64,000 nucleotides of DNA from Pyrenophora tritici-repentis (Eukaryota; Ascomycota; Dothideomycetes; Pleosporales; Pleosporaceae): assembly GCF_003171515.1 (NCBI RefSeq), contig NC_089399.1, positions 496,001 through 560,000 on the forward strand, given 5' to 3'. This document shows positions 43,487 through 54,921 of the stretch, one piece after another; within the stretch, counting starts at the first letter, position 1; the number at the start of each line of letters is the position of its first letter. The notes under the pieces were generated by a model that had not been told where the DNA came from, did not search any database, and worked only from the letters and a program-made list of their open reading frames with translations. Made by a program: the position numbers and the translations under genes.

Positions 43487-44842
43487 ATGTCGACACAACT
43501 CCCATTCCGGAGCATGCGCATACCAGCGCTGCAGCGACAATGCCTCTATCTCCGCCACCGGAGCCCAAGCCGGCCGCTCAACCTCTCCCTCCGCCAACCC
43601 ACGATATCAACCGCCCGTGCCTTTTCCAGCACCCCCTCGCGCCCCGCAAAGCACAAAGCTGGGCGCCAGCAACTCGGCATAGATAGAGCGCAGACGAGGG
43701 CGGCGGCCAGGTCTACCATTGGCCCCGCGCCAGCTGTGGGCATGGCAGAAGCGCAAAGCGATGTGGATAGCATGCAACAAGATATCGGGTTACTACAGAA
43801 TACCATGATCAGGGCACCGTTCAGGGAGCTCTGGAAGCATGGCTTGTGGACGTGGCCGGTTTACTTTTGGAAATTGGTCAAGAGCAAAGGGACAGGGCTG
43901 TATTCGTAAGTGGCATCTTTTTGATTTTGGATGGAGGGGGATAAATGGTTGAGTGTGGGCATGGTGGGCTGGGGAAGGAGAACCCAAGACGACGAGGAAG
44001 TACAGAGGGAAGAGAAGGCGATGGAAGAGGATTCATTGCCTTCCAATGGCGAAACATGCAACTGCTAACACCATAAATTCAGGCGATTCCTCTACCGCAC
44101 CTGCGTCCAAAAGAAAGGCTGGGATTACTATACCCCCATCGACTACTGGGAATGGAAGCAATTCAAGTACATAGCAAAGCGACACTACGAGCACGTCTAC
44201 AATAGCTTTGCCGCGTATGTCCACGCTCCTATCCTCCAAACTAAAAGTAAACTAACCCAACACCACCACCACAGAGGAAACGTCCGAAAACTAAAAGACA
44301 CATGTCTCCCCCCTTTCCTTCGAAAAATCCAATCACAGATCGCCGTCCGCGGTGGCCTACGCGTGAACTGGAAAATTCACGGCAATATCGCCGCACGCAT
44401 AGTTTCGCACCGCGCCTCGCCTCTCGGTGAATCACACCCGGATACCGCATACAGACAGCTAGTTGTTCGCCTCAAGTCCAAGCAGTCTATTACTAGAACC
44501 AAATCGGGTCGTAAAGCCGCCTCCTCGTCGTCGACCGGCCCACGTCGCCCCAGTGAGGGTCTACCATGGATGCCAGATGCCGCGCGCGAACAGATGCAGC
44601 GCGAGCGCAAGGCAAAAGCTGAAGGTCATGTTGATGGTGTGGAGCTGCCACAAGAGAACGACGTGTTTTTTGACACCGAGGTGCCGACGACGGTCGTGGA
44701 GTACTTGGTGTTGCAGAAGCGCGTTATTCGGGGTGTGGAGGAGGATTGGAAGGTTTGGGGGTTTACGCGGGAAACGACGCCCGAGCTGTTAAAGCAGGAT
44801 GAGGAGTATTTCCGGAAGATGTTGGATTATCAGACGGGGTAG
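43487..44842 (+). CDS. mitochondrial ribosome-associated protein, mL45/Mba1 (Tim44-like) family
   Basis: Exons 43487-43905, 44083-44214 and 44275-44842 give 372 residues. The N-terminus is rich in Arg, Pro and Ser and carries an RAFSSTPSRPAKHKAGRQQL import sequence. The conserved part includes LWKHGLWTWPVYFWKL, IDYWEWKQFKYIAKRHYEHV, NSFAAGNVRKLKDTCLPPF and VVEYLVLQKRVI, then EDWKVWGF. This is the mL45/Mba1 family with a Tim44-like fold, which docks mitochondrial ribosomes at the inner membrane. Intron 1 is 177 bases, longer than usual here. Confidence 0.85.
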
Positions 44843-45248
44843 TTGCGTGCATGACGCTCAGCCGGAAATTATGACGGACAGGCCGATTGTTACTGTAGTT
44901 GTACATGTGTAAGAAGATGGAAATACCCGTGTGGACTTGCTCAGTTGTTTGAATGAAGACGTCGAGAGGATGAGACGGATAGTGACAGACATGATGATGT
45001 TTGTCATTTCTGCTGGCCAGTAACAATCATGTATGAAGCCATGACTGAGCTATCAATGGACCCTCAGCTTTCCACAGCCAAACAATAGTGTGCACGAATC
45101 AACCCCCCACGTCGAGCCTCTCTTCCTAAACTATATTCAGGCACACTCGCCAGAACCTGGTAAGCAACTGCGCCAGGCGCCCATGCCCGCGGACAGCGCA
45201 AGGCGGTATAACGAGAGACGGGGAGCTTGCAGCCATCAGGGAGGAAGA
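44843..45248. other. convergent 3' region
   Basis: About 0.4 kb between the stops of the mL45-like gene and SUI1. Nothing beyond UTR sequence was recognised. Confidence 0.5.
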
Positions 45249-45779
45249 CTAGAAACCGTGGACCTAACCCACCGTCAGCATGTTCGAGCGCAACAAACGC
45301 GCGCCTCCAGCACAACTCACCTTGATAGTTTTGGCATCAAGACCCAAACCCTCCTTTTTGTCGGTCAAAAAGTCCTGGACATCCTTGCGCTGATCGCCCT
45401 GCAGCTGGACGACTTCGCCCATTTCCGCATCCGTCACGATAGTGCCATTGCATGCAAACTTTTTCTTGATTACTTTGAGAATCTTCTTCTGGTCAAACTT
45501 CTTAGGGAGACCCTGGACCGTCGTCAAGGTCTTGCGGCCATTGCGCTCTGCAGTATGTAAGCAGAGGGTGACATATAAGGCCGAAGGCGGTGAGAGAGAG
45601 AGAAGCACGTACGTTGGATACGAATATGAATGTAGTCCTGCTGAGTCTGCTTGACCTGGCCGGTGTCTTCATCCGCTTCCGCGAACGGGTCTGACAGATG
45701 AGCACGTTAGCAAAAGTGCGTCACACGTGCGGTTGCAATGCGACGTCTCACCGAAGGTCTTGAGGTTCTCGATGGACAT
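45249..45779 (-). CDS. SUI1: translation initiation factor eIF1 (SUI1)
   Basis: Exons 45779-45752, 45690-45613, 45547-45321 and 45263-45249 give 115 residues, close to the 108 of yeast Sui1. The sequence has the family order MSIENLKTFDPFAEADEDTG, DYIHIRIQQRNGRKTLTTVQ, GLPKKFDQKKILKVIKKKFA and CNGTIVTDAEMGEVVQLQGD. The last exon is only 15 nt and supplies the conserved ending IKVHGF with its stop. eIF1 guards start-codon choice on the 40S subunit. All four exons keep phase. Confidence 0.95.
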
Positions 45780-46351
45780 ACGACTGTCTGTGGGCGCGCG
45801 CGTGTAGGTGGGGTTTGTGTGGATATGGATTGCTCTGGCGTAGTTTGTTTGGGGATTAACGCTGGTAGCTGGCGTCGTGGGTGGCAATCTAGTTTTTGGC
45901 TGGTTTGCTGGTTGTGGTGCAGACGTCTTAGTTTGCTGCAGGTTGAGTGGTGTGTGTGTGAGTGGAGGGTCACAGAGCAGGCTGGCAAGTGCAAGCACAC
46001 AGCAGAGAGGGGTGGGGATGCGGGAAGGGCAAGGCAAGCCCCGCTATGGTCAGTGCGCTTGCTACCACTACCACTACTAGGCGGGCAGGTGCGAGGACCC
46101 AAGTTTGTGCCATGGCCTGACGTCGGAATCGACGGAGCGGTATGCGAGCCCGAGGCGCAAACCTGGAAAGTGCGAACGAGAGGGTGCAGGACGGTAACAC
46201 ACGTTGGGGCTGCGGGTGACAGAGCTACTGCGGCCTACTGGCTTGGGACTGTCGCTCGCCCCCCCAGTCAAGTCAAGATTGGATTAACTATACAATTACA
46301 TAGTACAGCTGCTAAGTGGGAACGACCTGTCGACTACGGTACACCGGTCAT
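45780..46351. other. intergenic region
   Basis: About 0.6 kb between the SUI1 start and the Asterix-type stop, both on the minus strand. It should hold the SUI1 promoter. No other gene is supported. Confidence 0.5.
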
Positions 46352-46693
46352 CTACGACGGGGGAGCAGCCGGGAACGCCTCTGTTCCTGACGCTTGCCTT
46401 TGGGTGCCAGGCGGGGGAGGAAGCAGCATGGGGGAGTAGCCCTGTAGCAGAGTCAATATCCAGAGGCCTTAGTCGGATGCAGGGGCCAAACTTACAACGA
46501 GGAGCGACATGACTGTAACGCCCGTTAGTCTCGAGACCAAATCGTGGGAACGTGGCTGCACTTACTGGACATGCCGACCTGGAAGTAGGCGGGAGTGGAC
46601 GAAGTCTGTTTCTGCTCGGCTGTCTCAGCGAGCCAAGCCTGGATGGCAAAGACGACGGCTACCCTGCGACTGTGTCAGGGTGAAGCATGGGGA

Positions 46694-46726
<33 letters not shown>

Positions 46727-47151
46727 TTACCAGCCGATCATTCTGTGCAGCACATAGCGTGTCAGTTGCAGCTATTGGACAGATAGATTGAGGTAACTGC
46801 CTACTTGTTTCGGGTGAAGATCTGGGGTTCCCTATCAGCCGTGCAACATGGTGGTGAGAAGCGGAGGCGAGACTTACAGCAGCCATTGGCAGCGTCGTCG
46901 ACAGCGTGCCTGGGCGAGATGACATGAGCAAAGCGACTTGTCGACGCGTCAAACGACTATCGGGCCCTACTTACTGGCCATGTCATTTTCGTCCTTGTTC
47001 TTTGCGGGCTCGGCGTAGGGCACGACTGCAGACGCGTGTTAGGGCACGTGATGCGGGAGATGGGGCTGGCAGTTGCAATGTGTTCAGTGGTTCAGTGGGC
47101 ACACATACTGAGGTCGGCACGGCGCATATCCTTTTTGGAGTTGGAAGCCAT
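46352..47151 (-). CDS. Asterix / UPF0139 membrane protein (WDR83OS-like)
   Basis: Eight exons: 47151-47109, 47025-46975, 46909-46878, 46821-46805, 46742-46731, 46663-46566, 46512-46496 and 46441-46352, giving 119 residues in phase. The product reads MASNSKKDMRRADLIVPYAE, then NDMASTLSTTLPMAAIFTRN, KMIGWVAVVFAIQAWLAETA and TPAYFQVGMSIMSLLVGYSP, the complete Asterix pattern. In animals Asterix joins the PAT complex that helps multipass membrane proteins fold in the ER. No long frame marks this gene, so it is easily missed. One exon has 12 nt, two have 17. Confidence 0.85.
46694..46726. repeat. GA/CT dinucleotide microsatellite inside an intron
   Basis: A GA run (CT on the coding strand) lies directly after the donor of the intron between exons 5 and 6 of the Asterix-type gene. 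A second GA run is at about 47182-47198, in the 5' leader of the same gene. Confidence 0.85.
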
Positions 47152-47658
47152 GGTGTTTGCGGCGAGGGTGTGTGAATGATTGAGAGAGAGAGAGAGAGTC
47201 CTGCAGCGAGTACTGTACGGTATGTGGATGCAATGCAGGCAGGTCTCGTCTCGGGGGGGCGGCTCAGGGTGGCGGGTGTTGGACCCGGCCGGAATTTCAG
47301 ATGGTCGCAGTCGCGGTATGCTCGCACTCGCTCGTCGTACTTGGCCCGTAGCCAGCCCGTAGCCTGTAGCGGACCCATGCTCGCTCTGGCGTATTGCCGG
47401 CTGATCGTCTCCGCTGCTCGTAAGATAGCCTCAGACCTCACATCACGTCAATCCCTCCAAGCCTCTCACTCACACGTCGTCTGCACTTCAACATCGTCGT
47501 CCGCACTTGCCAGAGGCCAAGGCGCATCTCCCCCCATCTCTATTCTTGCTTGCACATGCCGCCCAACAACGCCCGTCTCGGCCTCTGCTCTCCCAGCCCT
47601 CGGCCGCTCCCTTTGCCCTACTTGCGCCTGATACAACAATGAAGGCGCCCTGCGTGCG
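47152..47658. other. shared upstream region of the Asterix-type gene and MED12
   Basis: About 0.5 kb between divergent starts, with a GA microsatellite near 47182-47198. It contains both promoters. No separate gene is supported. Confidence 0.55.
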
Positions 47659-50600
47659 ATGACTTCTCGACCTGGCCCGGGGATTCACGAATCTCTACAG
47701 AACCGAGGCAGCGGTGTGCCTCCTCGGACCCAGGCCCAGCGGCGGGCCTCCAAGCCCGCCCATACTCTCCTTCATCCCGACTGCATCGATCCCGCCCTGG
47801 ACGACGAACGCCCAGCCGCCCACCATGCCGCCCACGACGCCGCATGTCCACCACCAAGAGGGCGTCCCCCGCTCTTCTACACTACAATTGCACAATATCC
47901 TCTCGACTTTCACCCCCACGGCCTACCATACCAGCCGTCTGTGAACCTTCCCGTGCCCCCAAGGCCCGGCCTGGTGCATCTAAGAGACGCCGCTCACCAG
48001 CGCCGCATCCTACCCGGTGGTAGTGGTGTCAAAGATGCACCCAAGTCTGGAGCACCTGAGGTCATTGTTCCGCCAGTCTATTTTCCTGGTGGAAAGCCTG
48101 CCGACCTGTTTCCGTGGACCGGCAACAATGCCGAGGACAACCTGACGGAGACGCTAGTCAAGGCCGGTGTCAGCAATAAGCCCCAGATCATGAACGAGTC
48201 TAATACCGCCCGCCCCTCGTTGATCAACAACCTCAAGAACAAGTCTGGACTCAGTACCCTGTCGACTCTCTTCGTCGCTGTGCTGGAAAAGCGGCAACAG
48301 ACCGGTCGGCTGCAGACACCCAACACCTTCAAGCCGCCTCCACGACTAACCCTCCGAGATTCGACCCGTGAGCAATGGCTACACGACCTTGCTAACCCAA
48401 ACACTGGTCTCCGTAGGCTCAGTCGCACCATCCCTCACGGCCTCACGGGCAAGGTGCTGCTAGAGCAATGTCTCAACAAGAACATACCGCTGCCGCGAGC
48501 CCTGTGGCTGGCCAAGTGCGTCGGTATCAATGAGCTGCGTGCTCACAAGAGGAAAGGACAGGCTGGTACTGTGACATGGGGAAGAGGCTGGACCAGCTCG
48601 GTAGAGCAGTTTATAGACGGCGTCATCGGCACCATAGGCCAAGGTGACTGGAAACCCCGCATTACCTATGCTCTCCAACTCGCCACCCATCTCTACAAAG
48701 AGCACCTCCTCGACGACGACCACTTTCTCGACTGGATAGTCGATGGCTTGGGCTCATGTCCCTCCGAGCGCTTGTTCATCTGGCTCCTGATTGTCTCCGT
48801 CTCACATTACTGGGCAGATGTTTCGTGCTGTCGTCGGCGCGGCAGGCGTCTTGCTGAATCATTACTCAACCAACTCGACAAGATCTACCGAGTAGAGGAT
48901 GTGAATCCATACCTAGCCGTTTTGCACTACCTGGAGAATACCGTCATCAGGCTAATCGCAACAATACCGGCCTGTCTACTGCTTCCGACCGCCTGGGCAA
49001 AATACAGTCCCCTTCTAGTGCAGCTTGCTGAAAGAAGGAACCATCCACATGTGACGCAAGCCGTCCGGCGACTCGAGCAAAGAAACAGTAGGCTACTACA
49101 ATCCTCGAAAAACCTTCCATCTGCCTCACAGACACCAGCTGGCCGTGTCTACCGAATTCTAGACTCTGTCGACTACAACAGGCCTGTTCGTATCGAGGAC
49201 CTGTCTCTTGATTGCATGGAAGTCGTTGCGGATGCCCCACGGCTAATCGACATCCTGCTCCGCTGGGCGTGCTCGTGTTACCGAGAAGGGTCGCACCGGA
49301 TTTACTTGGCTACCCGGTTGCTGCGTAAATGGGCGCATCTTGGCGCTGACGTGTACGATGGCATCCTGTCGCATTTTCACGAATTGACCTGGGTTGCTAC
49401 TGGCGAATCAAGCATCCTCTTCAAAATCGTCGCCGAACTGGTTCGCTCCAAAACTTTTGCAACTGGGCGTTACCTCCAATGGCTGATTGCTACTGGGTCT
49501 ATCGGGCACAGCACCGATCTGTCTTCTGTAAGTCGCATCTTCCATAATAGAAACATTGCCTCTAACCTTGACAGCCAACCGCCTGGGCATTGCGTCTAAT
49601 AACAGAGATACCCCTCACCGGACTACCGGAGCAAATCCGACTCTTACGAAGCACCCTCTTACGTGGAACCATACATTCAGCCGAACAGGAACAACACGCT
49701 CTTTGCTATGTCGAACATATGATATCTCAGAGTTTGCCTGCCTTGTTTGGCCACTGTAATGCCGCGACCAGATTGAACGAATCGGAGCTGGACAAACTCA
49801 GTTCAACTGTGAAGCTTGAGCTCGGTATCTGGTTACGCCAACATGTTGCTCAGTATGCTGAAGTCAACCAGCAGTAAGTCCAATGACCGGAACATCTAAC
49901 AGCTTACTCATTCATGCAGCGTACCCACCAAAGACCCGTCCGTTGAAGAGACCGCCGCAGTATCTTTGTTGACACCATTGGACTTTCATGTCGTGAGATC
50001 CTATCTTGAGCGTTTCGGAGATCTTGCAATACTTGCAGATATTGTTGGTATTGCGATTTCTTCCCTGGACCCAGGTGTTCTTGCTGCTGCCGCGGACACT
50101 CTCAATTATCACTCCAAGTCATTTCGCGCTATCGGTGCCTTCGACCCTCTATATACCCGAATCGCAGCGAGATATCTCGCCTTGCGGACAGTCCGATACC
50201 CCGATCGCGAGTTGCTACTCAGTCTCTCCAATCTGACTCGCCCGACACAAGCTGACAGTCAACTTTCACAACTTCTCAGCTATGACTTGGGCCAGCTCAC
50301 CCAGAGAAATTCGCTTGCTGCCTGCTCGCCGGCCTCGGACAACATGGGTGAGGTCATGCAGACAGGTTCCTCCTCCGATGACGAGATCGAGCGCATACTC
50401 TCTAGTGGTAACAGTATGGATCAGCAAATGATGAGTCGAGTACTCCGCAAGATTGTAGGCAACCTAGAAGAGCATGCCGCAAAGGGCTCTGTGCAGTTGA
50501 ACAATCAGCATGCTTGGTTCCATCGACTGCGCTGCTTTGATGAGTCGACATTTGACATGGTCGTCAATGAATGGTTGATTTTAAGCTTGATGGCTCAAAG

Positions 50601-52452
50601 GACTGAAACTCTGCGAGTGGCCTTGCCTACTCTAGTTGGTTCTGGCTGCATCGCACTGTCTTCTTTTCTGGACGCGATCCGAGCATGTGTTGCAAAGTTC
50701 AAGACCAACCCATCCGAGGGTGGTTTCCGAAGCGCCCTCAAGGGTATGCACATCATTCTGCCGTCTGAGACACTGGTACAGTGTTGCTCACCACAAGACG
50801 CTTACCGATATCGCCTCGAACAGCGAAGGTTATGCATGGCAGCAGAAAGCCGCTTTACGCATTGTATCAGTGAGATGATCGGGCTCGGCTCAATGTTGTC
50901 TTCTCAAAAGGTTCATGCGCAACTGTCACATCTGCTCTGCAGCAAGCCAGTGCTGTTCCTCTTGAAACATCACATCATTACTGACCCAGGATACCTATCC
51001 AAGCTGAACACTGATGCATCAAGCCATTACTTCAAGCAGTCGCTGGATATTCTCCTTGATCCTAACAGTCACCTGCGGCTATCGGAAAAGGACCCCGAAA
51101 ATCGTATAGTCTCGGTGTTTGCACTTGCTAGCGAGCTGTCCTTGCCCATCTGCCAAGCGGCCCTCGAACAGATCTTCTCTTCTGGTGTCGCATCGCCTGG
51201 GAGTTCCCACGAGACACTGTCTGCTACTCTTCTTAGTGCCATCAGGACAGCAGTAGAGGAAGATCAGCCATCAGGCTTGGAGCTTCTTGCTAGTCTAGAC
51301 GCGGCTCTGACTGAGCAAATACGGCAACACGCGGAACGTGAGCTCATCTCCGCATCGACCTTCTTGACCATACCTTCCAATGTGAAGGCAGATGAGTTTG
51401 AACTTGTCTCACCGACAGTCATACAGAAGTTCCTTACAGTAATCGATCTGACTTCAAGTAAGCGCACTGACACCACGGATCAGTCTGCTTTGCTTCAAGC
51501 CTTGATCGAAAGGTTCAAAGGCATTGCTCAGGCTCTCGACAACAACAGACTATCCATCTTGGACGTGTATGCTTGGTTAAGCGCGCTCCTTCGCCTGGTG
51601 GTATCGCATGCTTCGGCCATGCTGAGCAACGCCACACATCCCCACCAGACTGCCATGATGAGTGCCATGGCAGCTCTACTCACCCACCAATCCTTGGAGC
51701 TTTATCCCACGATTACTGAACATATCTTCGATGTAACGGTGTATCTTTCTGACTATATCTCGGACGATGTTCGATTCCACGTTACTCGTCTTGAAGGTAT
51801 GAAGCTTGCGAACGACTCTCGCTGTGTTTTCATTCTAGGTGTGACTGCGCCTGTCGATGGCTGGCTGGTCCTGGCGAAACCCGTTAGCACTCCTATGAAC
51901 CAAGTAACATCCCAGCCACCAACGCCGGCACCTCTCCAAACGCAGTCAACACCATACCAAAGTCCACAGTCGTCTGCAGCCGGGTCTGCAACACCTCAAC
52001 AGCGCTACATGAATCAACAGCAGCAGCAACAACAGCGACAACAGCAATTGCAAGCCGCCCAACAGGTTCAACACATGCGCGCATCCCAACAATATCACCA
52101 GCATCCACAAAACAAGATGCTCCCGGTCCAACTCCAACGAACGCCTTCGAGTCAAGCCTCTCCATCTCCGCTCTCGCAAATGCAGCAAATGCAACAGATG
52201 CAACAGCGCGCCATGCAACCTTCGCTTGCCTACTCACAACGGCCGACTCCTGCAGCGGGTCAGGTTCATATGGGTAGTCAAGGGCAGATGGGTGGTCAAG
52301 CGCCAGGGAAGCCGCAAATGCGGCAAGAAAGGGACGTACGATACTACCCTTTCGTTCAACCCAGGTGGGAGATCTTGGCTGAGAGCTCTGGCAATCCGAC
52401 TGGAAACGAGACTGCAATCAACTTGAGTCTTTTCGGTGCGCGCAAGGTATGA
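47659..52452 (+). CDS. MED12: Mediator subunit MED12 (SRB8)
   Basis: Exons 47659-49527, 49575-49873 and 49920-52452 give 1566 residues, in the usual range for fungal Med12. The N-terminal part carries the Med12 domain (IPHGLTGKVLLEQCLNKNIP, LPRALWLAKCVGINELRAHK). Long helical regions follow, and the last ~200 residues are Gln/Pro-rich, with a polyglutamine tract coded near 52015-52060. Med12 belongs to the CDK8 kinase module of Mediator and activates its kinase. Junctions restore LSSPTAWALRL and NQHVPTKDP. It is the longest gene of the window. Confidence 0.92.
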
Positions 52453-53017
52453 GCTAGTAGTTATTTTACTCGATTACGTCAGTTTCGACTGATGTGAACG
52501 GCCACCTTCGTTTCGTGTATGATCCTTTTCTTCGCTCTCGTTGTTTTATTCCCTCTATACTGGTGGCCAAATATGTGCTATATTTCCGGGTTTTTTATCC
52601 TCTCTCAAGCATGCAGCGTGGCGTTATCCGGGTCACTGCTATGATCTGCTCACGACATTGCATTACACCGGAGTTTGTTGTGTGGTTATGTTTCAGACCT
52701 GTTTTTATTTCTTTGCGTATGGCGATCTCCTGTAGTTTATATTTAGGTATTATGGTTCATTCCAAAGCTCGGTTTCGTGAGCGTAGAAACAGAAATGAGC
52801 TTGGGGGGCGTTGAGATGGGAAAGGCCGAGATGGACGGATGGGATGTGCATAGGCTTAGTACATGACGACGGGTTTTCTGATGTGTGTGGGTCAAGGGAA
52901 AGGAAGAAGTAAATAGAACGACAGTGAAATAGAAACATGGTTTCACAAATTGGTGTTGTACATTTTCGCTAGCTTTTGTGTTGCCTCGTTTTGGAACTCC
53001 TAGGCAAAGAAAGTTGC
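52453..53017. other. convergent 3' region
   Basis: About 0.57 kb between the stops of MED12 and the acidic-tail protein. T-rich 3' sequence; no gene was recognised. Confidence 0.5.
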
Positions 53018-54532
53018 TTAAAACTCATCAACTTCATCAGGCCCACACCAGTTGTCAAACATGGGACCCAAGTCGAGCAGCACCTGACCGCTCTCGTCCC
53101 CACCTCCAGATCCCGATTCAGCCTGTACAGTACTCTCAACCACAGTCCACATATCAAACACATTCTCCGGCTCCTCCTCCTCCTCCTCGACCTCACCCTC
53201 GTCCTCCCCATCTTCATCATCCTCATCATCATCATCATCATCCTCATCCTCAGCATCATCATCATCATCATCCTCACTCTCCGCCGGTCCTCCAACTGAC
53301 TCATATACACCTAACCTCTTACTCAACGCCACACACTCATCTACGAGCACGAGATCTGGGTTCTTCACCGCCAAATCAACATCGCCCCAGCCCCTATGTC
53401 TCACGATAAGCGGCGCGCCATTCCTCAACGAGTACGTCGTCTTACAGCCCGTCAGCTGCGACACATAGGAATGCTCATCTACCTTCCAGACTTCCGGGAA
53501 CGCCAGACTGTTATCCTCGACGCCGATGTGGAAGCCGTCGGGGTCGTCTGGCGAGTAGATGTCGAGGCGGGTGGCGAAGTAGGAGGTGCGTTTTGTGTGG
53601 TATTTCATGATTGCGATGGCGGATTGGGGGACATAGCGGGTTATGGTGGTTTTTCCCTCCTCTTGATTCGAATTTGCGGTTCCGGCGTCATCTGCTTGGT
53701 TGTCGTTGTTGTGCTTGTTGGCGGTGTTGGTGTGATTGTTGTTGTGACGACGACCCGTACTAACACCAACACCAGGTCCACCGACGCCTAAAAACTGTAA
53801 CCAAGGCTTCACACCACTAACCCAAGGTCCGGTTTCGTAGTTGCCGGATGGGGCATACGCCTTGCCATTCGGGTCGTAAATGACGCGATCTGAAAGGTCG
53901 GATTCCATGCCTCCAGATGAGTTGCAGCTGTATGCATCCTGCCCTATCCTCATCAAGCGAAAATCAGGAGCAGGGCCGGTTGATGCTTTTCCCTTACGAC
54001 CCCATACGACCTTCTCAATCAGATCAATCGTCTCCCTAACGTGGCTCTCAAACACGATCGCGCGCTCCAACACCCATGGCTCTACCTTTACCCCCACAAA
54101 CTGGATCCCCGTTATCCTCATCTCTAACAACCCCGTCCGCCACGCCGTCGCCGTCGCGAAAACCGCCTCGCAAGGCAACCATGCCGCTTTCTCCTGCCAG
54201 ATGTCCAACAGATAGAACCACAGTGCCTGCATGTGTGCGCTGTCGCGCCAGAAGAAGTCGGAGAAGTAATCTAGCAGGACAGCGGCGCAGGCCCAGTAGT
54301 GAGCTGTGAAGTGTCCTTCGCAGGGGCCACAGGGCCAGGATGTGGGAGTGGAGCGGTGCAGGCAGGGCGGGTGGCGGAGGAGGGACTTTATGAGGGGGTA
54401 GGCGAATGCGAGGGGGATTTTTTTGGGGCCATTGATGTAGAGGCCGGTTAGGCGGGTGAGGTTGGTTGTAGTGGTGTCGATATGGGGTGGGATGGCTGTG
54501 AGGGTGGGCGGCGGTGGTAAAGTCGGTGGCAT
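53018..54532 (-). CDS. hypothetical protein with long acidic C-terminal tail
   Basis: A single-exon frame of 504 residues from ATG 54532. I do not recognise the family. The N-terminal half looks folded, with conserved-looking aromatic segments (PCGPCEGHFTAHYWACAAVL, WRDSAHMQALWFYLLDIWQE). An Asn/His-rich insert lies near residue 275. Near the end is a run of Asp and Glu (about residues 425-460) encoded by GAT/GAC repeats, then a tail ending DEVDEF. The acidic tail suggests binding to histones or other basic partners, but that is a guess. The frame is clean and uses ordinary codons, so the gene itself is likely real. Confidence 0.7.
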   Translation of the reverse strand: MPPTLPPPPTLTAIPPHIDTTTTNLTRLTGLYINGPKKIPLAFAYPLIKSLLRHPPCLHRSTPTSWPCGPCEGHFTAHYWACAAVLLDYFSDFFWRDSAHMQALWFYLLDIWQEKAAWLPCEAVFATATAWRTGLLEMRITGIQFVGVKVEPWVLERAIVFESHVRETIDLIEKVVWGRKGKASTGPAPDFRLMRIGQDAYSCNSSGGMESDLSDRVIYDPNGKAYAPSGNYETGPWVSGVKPWLQFLGVGGPGVGVSTGRRHNNNHTNTANKHNNDNQADDAGTANSNQEEGKTTITRYVPQSAIAIMKYHTKRTSYFATRLDIYSPDDPDGFHIGVEDNSLAFPEVWKVDEHSYVSQLTGCKTTYSLRNGAPLIVRHRGWGDVDLAVKNPDLVLVDECVALSKRLGVYESVGGPAESEDDDDDDAEDEDDDDDDEDDEDGEDEGEVEEEEEEPENVFDMWTVVESTVQAESGSGGGDESGQVLLDLGPMFDNWCGPDEVDEF

Positions 54533-54921
54533 GGCGGTGGTTGCTGGGCTTGGATTGTGGTGTTGTTGATGTTGTTGTTGCTGTTGTAGTGAGATATTAG
54601 AAACGAGCGTGTATTGACCGTGGAGTTGTGGTTACGGACTTGCGTGTTGTTGACGTGGGATTTTAGAAGCGAGCGTGTGATGGCCGTGAAATTTTGGTTG
54701 CAGGCTTGCCTATTGGTGTTGATAAAGGTGAGAGACGTGGTAGACGCGATGCCAAGACTGTAGCCTGGATTTAGTTGCTATTGTGATGTGAATTAGGCGC
54801 AAACACGCCGTTGGAACAATAACATGCGATTCCCAGCATATATTCACCATTCGCCAAGCCTCTAGGGTCTTCTGTCCAATCAACTCCATGACGTATTATT
54901 ACCTCAATCGCGCTCTTTACC
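54533..54921. other. intergenic region
   Basis: About 0.4 kb upstream of the acidic-tail gene and downstream of ATG29. It includes the duplication and GTT repeats listed above; nothing else was seen. Confidence 0.5.
54591..54723. repeat. imperfect tandem duplication of about 66 bp
   Basis: Two adjacent copies (54591-54656 and 54657-54723) share AGAAACGAGCGTGT / AGAAGCGAGCGTGT and GACCGTG / GGCCGTG at matching positions. The duplication lies upstream of the acidic-tail gene, next to a run of GTT triplets (54560-54586). Confidence 0.7.

Noticed and set aside
52978..53409. His/Pro-rich frame on the plus strand opposite the acidic tail
   Set aside because: It is the complement of the GAT/GAC repeat; no start context or homology supports it.
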